Shown here: in pieces, positions 25,281 through 37,990 of the stretch
How positions within the stretch are numbered: the first letter of the stretch is position 1
Layout: every line of letters starts with the position of its first letter
Source: Pyxicephalus adspersus
Taxonomy: Eukaryota; Chordata; Amphibia; Anura; Pyxicephalidae
Direction: 5' to 3'
Assembly (NCBI RefSeq): GCF_032062135.1
Contig: NC_092862.1
Coordinates: 97,776,547 to 97,840,546 of the forward strand
Length of the DNA stretch: 64,000 bases
The notes under the pieces: model-generated
What the model saw: the letters and a program-made list of their open reading frames with translations, nothing else
What the model was told of the DNA's origin: nothing
Database searches by the model: none
Position numbers and translations under genes: made by a program

Positions 25281-25620
25281 GGCTAAGTACACACGTCAGA
25301 TAATTATTTTCCGATTATCGCCTCAGGGCTAGTATATGGAGCCAGATCTGGAAGAGAATCTGGCATGTGTACAGTGGCCATCCGACGTCGTTCATGGATC
25401 CGTCCTAGCAGACCCACGAACATCCAATGACTAATATGTAAGTGAAAGGGAGAGTGCACAGCAGGGTGTTTCTCGCTCATTCTCCCACTCCTCTTTCCAT
25501 AGAGCAGAACGGCACTGTACCTTGTATGTACTGCATCTTTCAGTCTTTTGTCGTTGGAATGGACCGTTTCCAGAAAGAAGATCCTTTCCAACGACAAAAG
25601 TCTAACAAGTGTATGTAGCC
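25281..25620. mobile_element. MITE with 'GTACACAC'-type ends
   Basis: The left end GGCTAAGTACACACGTCAGA and the reverse complement of the right end, GGCTACATACACTTGTTAGA, match at most positions. The interior has the GTTGGAA/CGAC character of the element at 38743-39172, suggesting a common family or superfamily. The target duplication is unclear. The 97-codon minus-strand frame inside is incidental. Confidence 0.7.
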
Positions 25621-25623
25621 TAA

Positions 25624-26756
25624 TTAGTCTATAGTACTTGCTACAATGACCTTATAGCTGATCATTTTCTTGGCTGGGCACATACTTTTATGTCAGGCTT
25701 AACATTCTCTTTTTCTATATGTGCTGTATCTCTATTTAGATTCAAACTTTTAATCTAAACTTAAAAAATTAAAAATGTCATATCATCTTATATATGTCAA
25801 TGTAATTTTTAAACTCATTCCGTATAAATATACAACTTGCATTAAAATAATACCTGGTTATACTACCAAAGGATGCCTGTAAAGATGCTTCATGTTATAG
25901 GGTGACAACAATTGGGTCTGTTTCCCGCATTAGCTCCTGCATTGCCACTGTGTCACATACAAATTGCACAGTCATGACTACTATTGTCACCATTGGAAAG
26001 CCAACCCTTAGCAAAAATATACATCTGACATTGAAACATAAAAAACCAGATTATCTATGAAAAAGACAGCATAGTGCATTGTTAGTGAGCATATATTCTA
26101 AGGTTATTATCGAATGTTTACCTTAAAATAACTTTATAAATTTAACTTTTCTATTCTTGCTCTATTAGTTAAAATACAATATTAGTCACATGTGAAAAAT
26201 ATTATTTTCCATAAGTCAACCACCTCATTGAGGTGCATTGTAAAAAGGATCGGTAAAATACATACAAGCATATCCAATTACAAATTATTCATAGATATTC
26301 ATTTGTAAAACAATCAGCCTATATTACATATAGCATTCCATATTGATCTATCCACTTTTAGTGAAAACACTTGCAGCATAACACTTACGAATGTAGCAAC
26401 CTTGACTGAATAGACTGGATTTTTTTTCATCATTGTTGTTTTTCGGAGTTATGATTTACAACACAGTTTATTGGGAGTTCATCTAACATGAATTGTCCAG
26501 TGGATGTGCATGTTGGGAGAACAAAGTATTTTAGGGGATAAAATGATAGGTGATATATGGCCAGGGCTGGTTTTTAGTGGGGGCAAACTGCCCAGAATCC
26601 TCACCTTCTTCAGAGCTCAATATGACAAAATTAGGGGTACGAGGAGCTGGAATGCTGTGTATCTAGGGTTCACATACAGTAAAGTACCTATAATATACAA
26701 TTTTTTCAAAAGTTAGTGGGTTTATTGAAATAAAATGCATCTATTTTTATGGTATG
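25624..26756. other. AT-rich DNA, no gene seen
   Basis: No exon or repeat family is recognised. Confidence 0.5.
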
Positions 26757-27045
26757 CACTGCCTGGCCAAAAAAAAGTGTCCAAATCAGTGTGGGGCATA
26801 GGTGGGTGGTATGATCTGGGGTTGCTTCAATTGGTCAGGTTTGGGGTCAGCAACAATATTAGCCCCAAAAAGCTGACTATCTGAATATACTGAATGACTA
26901 AGTTTTCCATCAATGGTTATCTCTTTTCTGATGAGATCTCTTCCATGGATTCATCGGGCTCAATTGTGACTGTGGGTGGTTGAGGGAGCAAGAGACATCC
27001 CTTTCACTGGAGAAGACTTCAGCAGTCCAACTCACCCTAAGGATA
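26757..27045 (+). mobile_element. Tc1/mariner-like transposon remnant
   Basis: It begins CACTGCCTGGCCAAAAAAAA, a Tc1-type terminal sequence. It then runs into a broken frame encoding the transposase C-terminal part: GGMIWGCFNWSGLGSATI, then YLNILND, a stop, and VFPSM, then IHRAQL and another stop. The segment between the terminal repeat and the WGCF motif is deleted, and the catalytic D(35)E/D residues cannot be read. It is a dead internal-deletion copy. Confidence 0.75.
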
Positions 27046-27166
27046 CAAGTATATTGTTTCCTTTGTCTCCAATCCTCTATAGAAACAATAGGAAAGTAGC
27101 TGTCTTTGCTTTTGTGGCTTCCTGTGGCAGTGTCACCTGATCCACTAATTTACTGTCCTGGTTTCA

Positions 27167-27168
<2 letters not shown>

Positions 27169-27213
<45 letters not shown>
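27169..27213. repeat. (TA)n microsatellite
   Basis: An alternating TA run with one TG interruption. Confidence 0.95.
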
Positions 27214-27571
27214 TAAATTAATATTAATATTATAAATTAAATTATTATTTCTATGCTTATCACTTCATTGTTTTATGTAATTTATTGTTTTTTTAGGCAT
27301 TATACTTAGAAATTTGATCTTTTAGATTTATTTATAGAAGAGAAATAGTGAGCAGTATCTTCTTTTTACCCCAATAAAATATATTCCTTGGAAATATTCT
27401 TAGCACCAAGCTTGTCTTAAAGTTAGTCCTATCCTTTTCCTGACCCCATCTAACTCAAAGCTATAACCAAAATGCCCCAACCACACCCACCACTGTTTCT
27501 AGGGGAAAAATAACCCCTAAAAACCCTAATTCTTTACTACTTTCACAGAAGGAACAATGCTAAATGACTAC
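27214..27571. other. AT-rich DNA, no gene seen
   Basis: Nothing is recognised. Confidence 0.5.
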
Positions 27572-27870
27572 TGCCTAAATCCTCATACATACAATCGAGT
27601 TTGGATTTGTTTCCAGCGACAGATGAACAAATGGACTTTGTACACACAGCTCTGTTTTGTTCTATGGGGAGGGGAGATGGGAGCAGTACCCCACTGTGCT
27701 CTTCTCCAAAGGAGTGAACATTGGTCATTCCCAAACAATTTTTATCAATCTGCTGTAGAGGATTGATAAACAGTTATGGGGGACTGCTTCACACATACAG
27801 ATTTTCGTCCGAGATGAGCACAACCAATCATCTTGGGTAACTTATATCTAATGTGTGTACGTAGCTTAAT
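27572..27870. mobile_element. MITE with 'GTACACAC'-type right end
   Basis: The right end GTGTGTACGTAGCTTA matches the right end of the 38743-39172 element. The left boundary is approximate: CTAAATCCTCATACATAC is a weak mirror of it. Two opposing frames of 63 and 69 codons inside are incidental. Confidence 0.5.
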
Positions 27871-29707
27871 ACAGAATTCTCAGCTAATAAAGACTCAATC
27901 AAGGTAATCTAGTAAACATTTCCATTACTATTGTTCACATTGCTAGTTCTGATATATATTATAGACATCTCTACTACACACCTGGAATTGCTGATGCTTC
28001 AAAAGCCTTATGGCAATACTTATTTTATTATAATAACTTATGTTTACCATAATTACTCTTACATCCTACTACAAGTAATACTTCACCTTTAAAATGAACT
28101 GCGGCTGGGCGTCCTTTGCCTACATCATCATTTAAATGGTCAGTGTTACACAGCTGTTCCATTCCTTGAGCTTATAAAGTTTAAAATGTGAATTGGCTGC
28201 CCTACATGTGATGAATCACGTCTGGCCTCAACTTTTTCCCTAGAGCTGGACCAAAAGCAAGGAGCCTGGCAAATGGATTCAGGAGCACAGATTGTAGGAG
28301 TTCATAGATCACTGGTCATTTCTTTTTTGTGAACAAGCCAGTTAAATATTACTCCACTGATGAGAAAGTCATTATAGCTAAGTGGACATCATTTTTTAAT
28401 GACGAATAAATCATAGCACTTCAATCCATGAAATAATACTGTATGTTGTTTTAGAAATGAATTATTTGCTGGGATGAAATAACTCCCTATTGAAAAGGAT
28501 TTTTTTAATAGTAGTAATGTCTTCAAAATACATAATTCCTGTTAATTATCGGTAAAACATTTGATAAATACGCATTTTCAACAAAGTCTGTTTTAATAAA
28601 AATCCGGGCAGATATAAAAAAAACAATTAAGTAAAACCTCCTTTCAAATGCAGCTTTTTTTTATTTTGGAATTAGCTTTTTGTAGTTTTTTACACAGCAT
28701 AAGAGAAGGGGAAGGCTAACATAAAAGAGACTCCTAAGAAGACCCTGTTTCTACTCTTATTTCTGAAGTTTGGGGGGGGAAACTACATGCAACAAAAAGT
28801 TATGCACATTGGAAAACAGTTGTTGATGGGGCACGAGCAATTAAAAAAAAAAAACACCTACAAACATTTATTTTATTAACTCAATATTTTTAATACTAAA
28901 GTCCAACTGTTTCAAAGGGTGCCTGAATATTTTATATTATCATATTTGATCATAATTTATTTGAATAGATTACTTACTTAATCATTTTCCATATTCAAGC
29001 ACCTTTGATTTATTCATGTATAATAAAAAATGTATTGTTTTTAACCAATTTACAACATTTGTCAACATTTGTAAAACTAGTTAATTTACAATAAATCAGA
29101 TTTCACTCAATTTCATTAAAGTTTCCAGACAGCATATGTTTTTCCTAAGAAGAATGTTTTTCTGCTTTCATAATATGTTTAGGTATGAAGTTCTCTATAA
29201 ATCAGATCAGTGCAGCTTTTTCTATGTCGTTTTATCATAACATGATCTTAAAACAAATAAGGTTTTATGAGAAGTTTGAACTGACATAAATAACAATATG
29301 ATCTTCCAGTAAAGTACGTTTTATCTGATTACATTACTATTACACAAACCACCTGTATATTTTACACAAACCACCCATTTCATAAATATGTTATCTTCTA
29401 CACCACATATTACATAAAGTCTTTATCTCTTCTATGTGATAAATGATGGCAGCCCAGTTAAGGACATAATGTTACACGGCTTCTTGTGAAAAAGTTCCAT
29501 TGTGGAATTTCTACTCTGCATCATTTACTGGAGTTTGAGCTAAAACATATTTAGTAGGAACCACTGATCATGAAGTAATGAGTTATAAGTGGAGCAAAGG
29601 TTACAAATCATCTATTATAATAAACTATAATTGATGCCAAAGTAACAAAGTTATGGAGTGTTCAGTGTTAGGACAATCTCGCCGGATGCTCCAACAATAG
29701 TCAGCCA
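27871..29707. other. AT-rich DNA, no gene seen
   Basis: No exon or repeat family is recognised in this ~1.8 kb. Confidence 0.5.
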
Positions 29708-30095
29708 TCAGATGTACATCCTATCTACCCTGATACCGTTCATGACCATGACCTTCAAATCTTGGTGGAGTCGTTCACCTTGCTCGACACTGACTGCACC
29801 AAGATCGTTCTGGGTAAAAAAGTTAAAAAAATAAAAAGCTATGCAGAAAATGCACCTTGAGTTTCTGGACAATTTCTGTGTAATTATTTGCTTGTGTGTT
29901 TCTAAGAAAGTGCTTGACAATGGCTTTGAATGATAACCAAGCATTCTTTTCGACTTCTGACATTGTTCTGATGAAATGTTCATCTTTGATGAGCTGCCGA
30001 ATCTGTGGACCATCAAACACACATCAATTTCAAATAACAGGCTAGGAAATGCCAAAATGAGGTATTCCTTCAGTTGGCAATGTATTATCACACAT
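29708..30095 (-). pseudogene. C-terminal fragment of a multicopy uncharacterised protein gene (copy 1)
   Basis: Read on the minus strand, the frames give, in order, a KEYLILAFPSL segment, VFDGPQIRQLIKD, then EKNAWLSFKAIVKHFL, VHFLHS, and DLGAVSVEQGERLHQDLKVM. These blocks match the C-terminal part of an animal protein family that I remember as high-copy and uncharacterised in arthropod, cnidarian and fish genomes. It typically has GPQIRELM, a KHFLGN-like block and GERFHQD. At least two frameshifts break it, between VC and VFDGPQ and between FLFF and FTQNDLG. It overlaps in protein coordinates with the 41.3-kb copy (GPQ to the FLGN-like block), so the two are separate copies rather than exons of one gene. 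Function is unknown; a mobile-element origin is inference. Confidence 0.6.
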
Positions 30096-30130
30096 TTATT
30101 AATCAAAATAAAACCATCTTACTTAACCAC

Positions 30131-30131
30131 A

Positions 30132-30168
<37 letters not shown>
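30131..30168. repeat. (TA)n microsatellite
   Basis: An alternating AT run beside the gene fragment. Confidence 0.95.
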
Positions 30169-30170
<2 letters not shown>

Positions 30171-30769
30171 TATATAAAATAATTTTTAACAACATACCAC
30201 TATAACAATACCCTAACACTGTATCATCAGGTTGCAGGTCTTCGAGAGCCCTAACCCCAATAGGGTCTTCTCCCCCAGAAGAGTCTGCCTCTCCCATGAT
30301 ACTGTTGCTCCCAGCCGTCCTACACCTCCTCGGAAAAACGAATATCAATTCCGGCAGTCCAACAACACCCATATACCCATACACATAACACTGACATAAC
30401 ACTTTCAGGGCTCCCATGCCATAGATGGGTTTACCCAACTATAACCAAGAAAAAACACTGCCCTCGGGGACCCCAAACTGCAAAACCCCATAACAAACCA
30501 CAAATCCCCAACCTTCTACAACCTATTGGGAGAGAAGGCAGGGAACTTTCCTCTTCGCTATCCTGGTAGGAGAGACCCTCTATTTCTTCCAGGCCCTACC
30601 TTACATTGTCACCTGGTCCTCGTTGTTTTTCAGGGACTCTCTTGGATTGAAGTCCATACTATAATGGATGTAAAAATTAAAAATATTTTGTCACTTCAGT
30701 ACCTCTGAGTCAATGTGCACTGCTATTAAACAGTTACCACAAATGTTTAGTGTGCAGTAATTGCTGTAC
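30169..30769. other. Unclassified sequence, partly repeated at 31.8 kb
   Basis: It is C-rich on this strand. The 40 nt at 30227-30266 (TCAGGTTGCAGGTCTTCGAG onward) recur at 31838-31877 with one difference, so part of this block belongs to a dispersed repeat. No gene is recognised; the 111-codon minus-strand frame at 30103-30438 runs into the TA tract. Confidence 0.5.
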
Positions 30770-31001
30770 AAGCGGTCACACCAAATACTGAAAACAGGAT
30801 TCACTTACTTTTGCCACACACAGTTATGTTGATGGATACTTTTTTTTTCAAAAAATACATGGACAAATATAATACATTTTATTAAATTTGTTTAACTAGG
30901 TTTTCTTCATCCTATTTTAAGACTTTGAAAATCATATGTTCAGATTTATATAAAAATATAAAAAGCTTTAAAGGATTCACAAACTTTCAAGCACCACTGT
31001 A
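30770..31001 (+). mobile_element. Tc1-like transposon 3' end fragment
   Basis: The block ends AGGATTCACAAACTTTCAAG then CACCACTGTA, which I recognise as a common vertebrate Tc1-like terminus. It also holds a GATTCACTTACTTTTGCCA stretch of the kind found just after Tc1 transposase genes. No transposase codons are left. Confidence 0.6.
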
Positions 31002-32451
31002 GATATGAAAGGTTTTATTTCTGCCACACAGACCCAATTCTAACCTTTCACAACTGCCTTACTTACTCTCTTCCTGAACTTTGACTTTTCATGGAAAAGC
31101 CCAAGCATTTTAATCATAATCCATTTGAGCAGTTCTACTCCTGGTATGTTTACACAAGATAACTTTTTGTGTAGAATGGGTTCAAAAGCTTTCTAGGGAA
31201 CACGTATAGTAAAGAAACATCTTTCCCATTGTCTATTAACTTGCAACTTTAATAAAAAAACGCTTAACCTTTACAATGTGTGCGAGATCTCTCATGAATA
31301 AAACAGCACTAGAAATAAGAGGTGTGTTTATAGCACATGCCTGACTTTTGTCTGACTAAGCCTTTTCAAAACACAATCCAAACTGGCCATTATGTTATCA
31401 ACAAAAAGATAAAACCGAATAAAAGATAAAAACTGTTTAACTTACCTATTTATATATACTGGTGTTTCAAAGTGTCAGTATATATCATGTAGGATACAAT
31501 AGGGATCATAATGTACAAAAAAATTATTTTTAAAAAAATTACTAAAGAGCAATATTGTTCCTCTATGAACCAGGAATGACTAATTTAAGGGGAAAAATTC
31601 TGATGGAGCTGGCTGTGATCTCCTCATTGCTACATGCTCTAAAAGGCTAGGTCAAGACTTGATACAGGAAAAAGGGTTTACATGGGCACTGCATTTTGCC
31701 AGCTGTTTGGCTACTCGCACCACTGTCCTGGATCTTGAAGAGCCAATGTTTGCATATTTCACAGTAGGTGGTATTGAACTAATCACTGCCGTTCATTATC
31801 TATTGGCTGCTGTGGATGAGAACCATCCGCAGCAGCGTCAGGTTGCAGGTCTTCGAGAGCCCTAACCCCAACAGGGTTATTCCGATTGGTAAATAATCAG
31901 TCTGCCACAGCATTGGGGGACTGTTGTACGTGGCATATATATATATATATACAGGCCCATGACAAAAAAAACAAATATTACAATATTAGTAGCATTACTA
32001 TCTTACTGTGTGAAACTTGCATTCAGCATGCTGAGACCGAAATGAATTACCAGAGGCAACCTTGCATATAATATCATAAACAACACAGTAATGCCAAACT
32101 AACCCAATCAAACATGCCATCAGTAAAATAGGCTTTGGGATGTGTGGGAAGCACCTTTCATATCCATGGTGTCATCTGGAATGGCATCTTCTTTATGACA
32201 CTGTGAGCCCTTGTGCTCTTGGCTGTGTCCCCTCTGCACGTCATAGTTCCTTCTTCTACTGACCCCACCCAGCAGAAATATGACTCCTCTTTTTCAGCTC
32301 GTCCCAGTTAATTCCCCCTTTGTCTTTGCTCCCCTGACCTAGCCAAATATTTCTTTACTGTGTCTCATAAGCTCCCCTCCCTAGACACTCAGCTCATGGT
32401 GGGAGAGTTTCAGCAATAGAGGCAATGCTGTCAATGCAGAATGCCAAGCTA

Positions 32452-32452
<1 letters not shown>
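31002..32452. other. AT-rich DNA, no gene seen
   Basis: Nothing is classified apart from the 31838-31877 repeat of the 30.2-kb segment and a short TA run at about 31934-31951. Pyrimidine-rich DNA at 32210-32400 may be another dispersed repeat that I cannot name. Confidence 0.45.
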
Positions 32453-32482
<30 letters not shown>

Positions 32483-35185
32483 ATTAAACAGGACTTATAA
32501 ATACCATAATACATAGCACTGTACATCAAATAGGGGTTGAAAATGACAGACAAATACAGACAGTGGCACAGGAGGAGAGGACCCTGCCCCGAAGAGCTTA
32601 CAATCTAAGGTGGGAGAATTTACACACAATAAGAGGGGGATATGTAATGGTGGGAAGTAGTGACGGTTTCAAAAGACAGAGGAAGATGGGTAGGCAAGTT
32701 TGAAAAAATGGGTTTTGAGTGCTCTTTTAAATGAGCAGAGAGTAGGAGAAAGGATGCGGAAGACCATTAAAGAGAGTTGGGGCAGCTCTGGAGAAGTCTT
32801 GGAGCCGGGCGTGTGATGAGATTATGAGTAGGGAAGTCAGTTGTAGGTCATCAGAGGAGCGGAGAGAGCGGCTGGGGGAGTATTTTTTTTACCAGGTCAG
32901 AAAGGTAGGTCAAGAACTTTGGAGGGATTAGAAAGCAAAGCACAGGAGCTTGAATTTGATTTTGTTTCAATCAGTTTTATTAAGTTTTCAGAGAAAAATA
33001 ACAGATAAACATAACAAAAAAATCAGACATACAATGCATACATCATATCGAACATAACAGTGTTGGCTTCGGATTAACAAAAGTATATAACCAGGAAGCT
33101 GCATATACCCAGAAAAATATAACAAAAGACATAATAGTCCTAAAGGGACCGTATAGCACATAATAAACCTGTACAAAAACAGCTACATATCTGCTAGCGG
33201 AAGCATATGGCACAGGGTGGAAACCAATATTCTTAGACAACAAAAATAATATTTTTTAACAAAAATAAAATAAAAACAAAATCAAAAACAAACACATATA
33301 ACAAAACAGCCCAGGGGAGAAGGGGGGATGAGGAATGTCACTCGATACAAAAATAAAAGAGATACATAATAACCCTCAATACCGGGGTTGTGTTCCATCT
33401 TGTAAGCCTGGACACTAAATAAAATATATATGAAATCGGGGGGATTCTTTAAACCAATCCCAAGTGGACCAGGTAATTTTAAATTTTTCCAATCTGTCAT
33501 CATCCCCTGCAACCAACATCTTCATATGACGGATTTTTGAATTTAATTTTATAGTGAAATGGAAGCCAGTGAAGAGAACTGCAGCAAAAGAGGAGCAGTG
33601 GGAAGGATGGATAAGTCTGGCTGCAACATTCATATTAGATTGTAGAGGAGAAAGCCGAGTAAGTGGAATACCAGAGAGGAGGATGTTACAGTAGTCCAGA
33701 CGAGAGATGATAGGAGTGTGTACAAGGACTTTGGTGGTCTCAGAGGACAGGTAGGGCAGATTTTGGAGATGTTCCGTAGGTGAAAGTGACAGGACCTAGA
33801 AATGTTCTGAATATGGGGGGTACATGGAGGCAGAATCAATGGTGACGCCAAGACAACGTCTCTGAGGGGAGGAATAATAGTGTTGTTAACAGTCAGGAAT
33901 ATGTCACGGGGAGGTTTGGAATATGAGGAGGGGAAGATAATGAGCCCTGTTTTATCCAGGTTGAGTTTCAGGAATCGGTCAGACACCCATGATGAGATGG
34001 CTGACAGGCAGCATGAGACCTTATCCAGGACTGAGGGACACAAGTCAGGAGTGGATAGATGGATTTGAGTGTCATCAGCATACAGATGGTACTGTAAGTC
34101 AAAAGAGGATATGAGACTACCGAGAGAGGAGGTGTACAGAGAAAAGAGAATGAGTGCAAGGACTGACCCTTGGGGAACACCAACAGGGAGGAGAGTGGGT
34201 GAGGAGGAATTACCATTGAAAGAAACTTGATACCAATGGAGCGCATGATTTGTATTAGAAGGGGGTGATCAACGAGGCAAAAGCAGAGGAAAGATCAAGG
34301 AGAAGGAGGAGGGAAAAGTTGCCTTGGGACTTAGCTTTGATGAGATCATTGGCCACTTTAGTAAGGGCTGTTTCGGTGGAATGGGCAGCTCGAAAACCAG
34401 ACTGGAGAGGGTCAAGGAGAGAGTTGGAGCTCAGGTAATCGGTGAGTCATTTGTAGACAAGGACCTCAGGAAGTTTGGAAACAAATGGGAGAAGGGAGAT
34501 AGGTCAGTAGCTAGAATGTAGGGAGGGGTCTAGTGAGGGTTTCTTCAGGATAGGGAGAATAATGGCATGTTTTAAAGCAGAGGGGTGGATACCAGTAGAA
34601 AGGTAGAGGTTGAATAGTTTGAGTAGAGCGGGGGCCAAGGTGAAGAAATGGGCATGGAGTAGATCAAAGGGAATTGGGTCAAACGGGTAGAAGATGGAGA
34701 TGATGAGAGAAGAGACTTCATCCACAGTAACAGGGCTGAGGGAGGCCAGTGATGACATACTGGTGGAAGGGGTGGATATGGTTGGAGTCGCTTCTAAAGT
34801 AGGTGGCAATGTCTTGGGCAGAGAAGGTTGTTGCGGGGGGGGGGTTCAATTGTTGAGAAGAGGCTGCATGGGTTGGAAGCTTGAGAGGAAATGACAGCAG
34901 AGAAATAATTTTGATTGGTGACAGTGAGCTCAGTGTAAAGTTTTGTAGCTTGGCTTTGTAGTCCATGAAGTCAGCGCTAAGGCCAGACTTTCTTCACTTG
35001 CACTCAGCTGCACAAACAGTCTTTTGTAGTTGTTTGGTGTGATTGTTGTGCCAGGGACGGCGTTAAGCAGGAAGGAGGTAGGGAAGGTGGCAGGGGCAAA
35101 TTCATAAAGGAGCGAAGAGACAATCCGAGTTATCCAACTGGGGAGGAGAGGGAATAGAGCCAGCAAAGAGAGTGCAGGGTGAATA
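32453..35185 (-). mobile_element. L2-type LINE, decayed, interrupted by a second LINE
   Basis: On the minus strand this is a 5'-truncated non-LTR retrotransposon of the L2/CR1 group. From its 5' side, the broken frames give the endonuclease-polymerase linker, then reverse transcriptase motifs, including [14 protein letters not shown] (YADDTQ encoded at 34065-34082, the catalytic aspartate pair). Then follow [20 protein letters not shown] and [19 protein letters not shown], and near the end a broken C-terminal domain. The 3' end is an untranslated tail and an (ATT)n tract at 32453-32482. Many frameshifts and stops make it inactive. A separate element is inserted at 32964-33536. The tail matches the fragments at 21.1, 24.2, 38.3, 39.8, 46.6 and 62.4 kb. 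Confidence 0.88.
32964..33536 (-). mobile_element. L1/Tx1-type LINE 3' end inserted into the L2-type LINE
   Basis: The insert is flanked by near-identical 14-mers, TTGAATTTGATTTT (32950-32963) and TTGAATTTAATTTT (33537-33550), one mismatch, which restore the host LINE sequence when collapsed. On the minus strand it starts with the end of an open frame (KFKITWSTWDWFKESPRFH, then a stop), followed by a 3' untranslated region. It finishes with AAAACTTAATAAAACTGATT, including a polyadenylation signal. This arrangement is typical of Tx1-like L1 elements of frogs and fish. It is a 5'-truncated, dead copy. Confidence 0.75.
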
Positions 35186-37235
35186 ATACATTTTATCAAA
35201 AAATTGTGAACCATATGAGTACAATAAACAAAGTGGCAAACAGTTCATGGGAGCCGGTCCTGTAATGTGGGTTGTAGTGAGGCTTATAAGCTTGTTGAGG
35301 TCCAGGAGTGGGATATGATGAGTCAGTCCCAGAGATGGCTTGGTGAAATAGCAGTTCAGAATGGTAGCAGCAGAGGTTGTGTTGGAGTCCAGGTGGATGA
35401 ATCAGTCCAAAGGCAGGAGATGGTAGTTGCAGATTGTATTTGTATGTTCAATTGTGTTCCAGTTCCTGCTTCAATTCCCTGGATTAATTTCCGTTGCACT
35501 TATAATTTGGCACTTAGGATTTGGGAACGTGACCAGGGTCCCCACGTCACCTTGCCTGTTGTTTGAATAGAAGTGTTTTGAGCCCTGAATATGGATGGAC
35601 TGCTATAGGCATGTGAATTGGGAGTGACCATGCTGATAGCCATTTTTCTCTGTATCCAAAGCAGGGACAGGCTACATGTGAATGGTAACTTCACTCTAAA
35701 TTCAGGAGCAGGGTAGCATTGTTGCCATACAAGGAAGCGGCATTAGGTTGACTTCTGTTGCAGGATCAACAAGTATTTATGGAAATCTACAGAGGATTAC
35801 AGAGAAAACAGTAAGTGTAAATGCTCCTATAATTATATATATTATATAGTTCTACAATACCTCTGATATTATCTATTTTAAACAAAACTATTATATTCGT
35901 TTTCTCCATTGCTGACCCCTTCTCTACTTTTACACTTAGCCTAATGAGTAAAGACAATTTCGCTGAGCATGCCAATCTTTTTACCGCTTTCTTTTAAAAT
36001 GATTTGAACAGTTTAGCTAATTTCTTTGTCTATATTTCACTTTTTAATGAATTAGAATAAAGCAACGCAATTAAACAAACATCTCTTGTCATAAGTCAAG
36101 TCAACTCATAAATACATATGTTTGTAATCATTACACAGCGCAAATCTGTAAAATTCTTTCATTCAGTTACTGTACCATGTCGACCAGCTATGCTGTTCTT
36201 CTAATTTCACAAAAGTCCTTCTCAGAAGAACCTTGATCTTACTGCTTGTTTATTACAGACAGGGAATGAATGTGCATACAGTACAAATAATCATCATTGT
36301 GCTGCCCTTTGTTTCAGATGAATAATAAAGAAACACAACCATGGCACGTTTTCCAACAAAAGCACTCTCCGCACAAAGGGCAGAAGTCAAGGAAAGTTTG
36401 ATTGTGAAGTCAAAATATCCTTCTCACTTTGTTATTTTAGACTCCCTTTCTTCCTCTTGATTACTTTACACAACATAATCTTTAGTCTTCAGTGATAAAC
36501 TCACTGGCACACGATTTATAGACTAACCAAACTCTTTTCCCTTACTTATCTTCCTGACCAGTCAAAGAAAAGCTATATTTAGTGTCTCCTTGGCGTCTCT
36601 CCTCTTTTCTTAACCTTCATTTGTTCTGCATGAATGAGGCCTTTTCCTTTATATATGTATTTTTTTTCGAGCAGGATAAAAAGAAAGATAGCCTCATAGC
36701 CTCGCCCCACATGGATTCTGTAAATACATTTTACATTCAGAGTCATGGGCAGTTATAAATGCATGGCTGACAGGGAATAACAAAATAACTCTGATAACAT
36801 CAACTTACTTAATAAAGTGACAAATCCACTTTAGTCAAGAGACCAAATGAAGTTGCTGTAGGTCAAAGGAGAACTTTGGGTGAAAATGGGTAATTCTCTT
36901 AATTTAACTTACAATTATTTGTTGGAAAAAAAAGTTTATGATTGCTCAAATTGTATTCCAAATTGTAATCCAAATTGTGTCCAACAATCCAACATTTTTA
37001 ATCAGGAAGTTCCATCTGTCATGTGGTTCACCCAATTTCCACCCCGCAATCAGAGGAACAGAGTATTGTCCATGTGTATGGCCTGTTGATGGACTTTTAT
37101 TAATTACTAATATGTCAAATAAGTCAGACTCTTATGTGTATTGGTCCTCCCAAGTAATAGTGCTCATGTTTAATGTCTTCATTTAGCCAGTTTACACTAT
37201 TTGGTATTGTTTGGAGACAATTATCTGGCTAGTGT
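35186..37235. other. No gene seen; possible repeat at 35.2-35.6 kb
   Basis: The 35200-35560 stretch is G-rich and resembles untranslated parts of retroelements, but I cannot classify it. The remainder is AT-rich and unremarkable. The 99-codon frame at 35267-35566 has no known domain. Confidence 0.4.
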
Positions 37236-37990
37236 TCCTGTACAGTAAGTCACCGCAGGTCAGTGTGCCCTGTTTATTCTTTTTGATTACAGCAGTAGGG
37301 GAGATCAGGCAAATAGCTGTCAGTCTTCGACTCTGCAGGCTGCGGCATCCCTAGTTTCCCTTTGGCTGTAAATGTTTTCTCAGCATTCCCTGCTCTGACA
37401 CTGTGCAGCTGAAGGGGATTTGAAGTAGTGTTGAGGCTAATAGGCAGATTAGCTCCTGATTTTAGTCCTGCGCTGCCATTAGCTGCTGGGACATTATAGC
37501 CTCCCTGCATCTCAGTCATTAAGTTGCCTGTTGTAGCATTGAGCTAGGCTGCTTTGCTGTTGACATGTAACTTCATTAGATTTACTGTTGCTGACTTTGT
37601 CTGTTCCTGACCCTTGGACTGTATGCTGCCTGGACCAACCTCTTGATTGTGACCACAACTCTACTTTTGCCTTTCCCTTGGATACATTGTCTGGTGAACT
37701 GATTACCAGTGTATGACCTCTGACTCAGTATTCTGGGCTTGCCCCTGAAATCTTGGTACTGCATTGTTTGTGGACTCCTGGTCCTTGGCCAGTCTTTAGC
37801 CAGACGCCATCTCTTGTGCACAGAAGTTCTGGGACAACCATGGGCTGGGACAGTGCAAATAGTCCCCCAAGGCTGAGCATGGGCTTGCTAGGTGAAGAGT
37901 GTTCATGTTAGGGAGAGTTATCATTACTGCCTGCCATGTTGCCAGAAAGTGAAATTAGGAACAATCCTTCCTTTGACAGCTGTCTACAAA
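37236..37990 (-). mobile_element. Diverged LTR, inverted relative to copies 1 and 2
   Basis: Its plus strand matches the reverse complement of the 12.4-kb LTR. Shared blocks in order are GGCATCCCTAGTTTCCCT, GCCATTAGCTGCTGGGACAT, ACTCCTGGTCCTTGGCCAG, CATCTCTTGTGCAC and AAGGCTGAGC. Candidate ends are TGTACAG at about 37236 and GTCTACA near 37988, and both are uncertain. There is no internal retroviral coding next to it. Confidence 0.55.
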
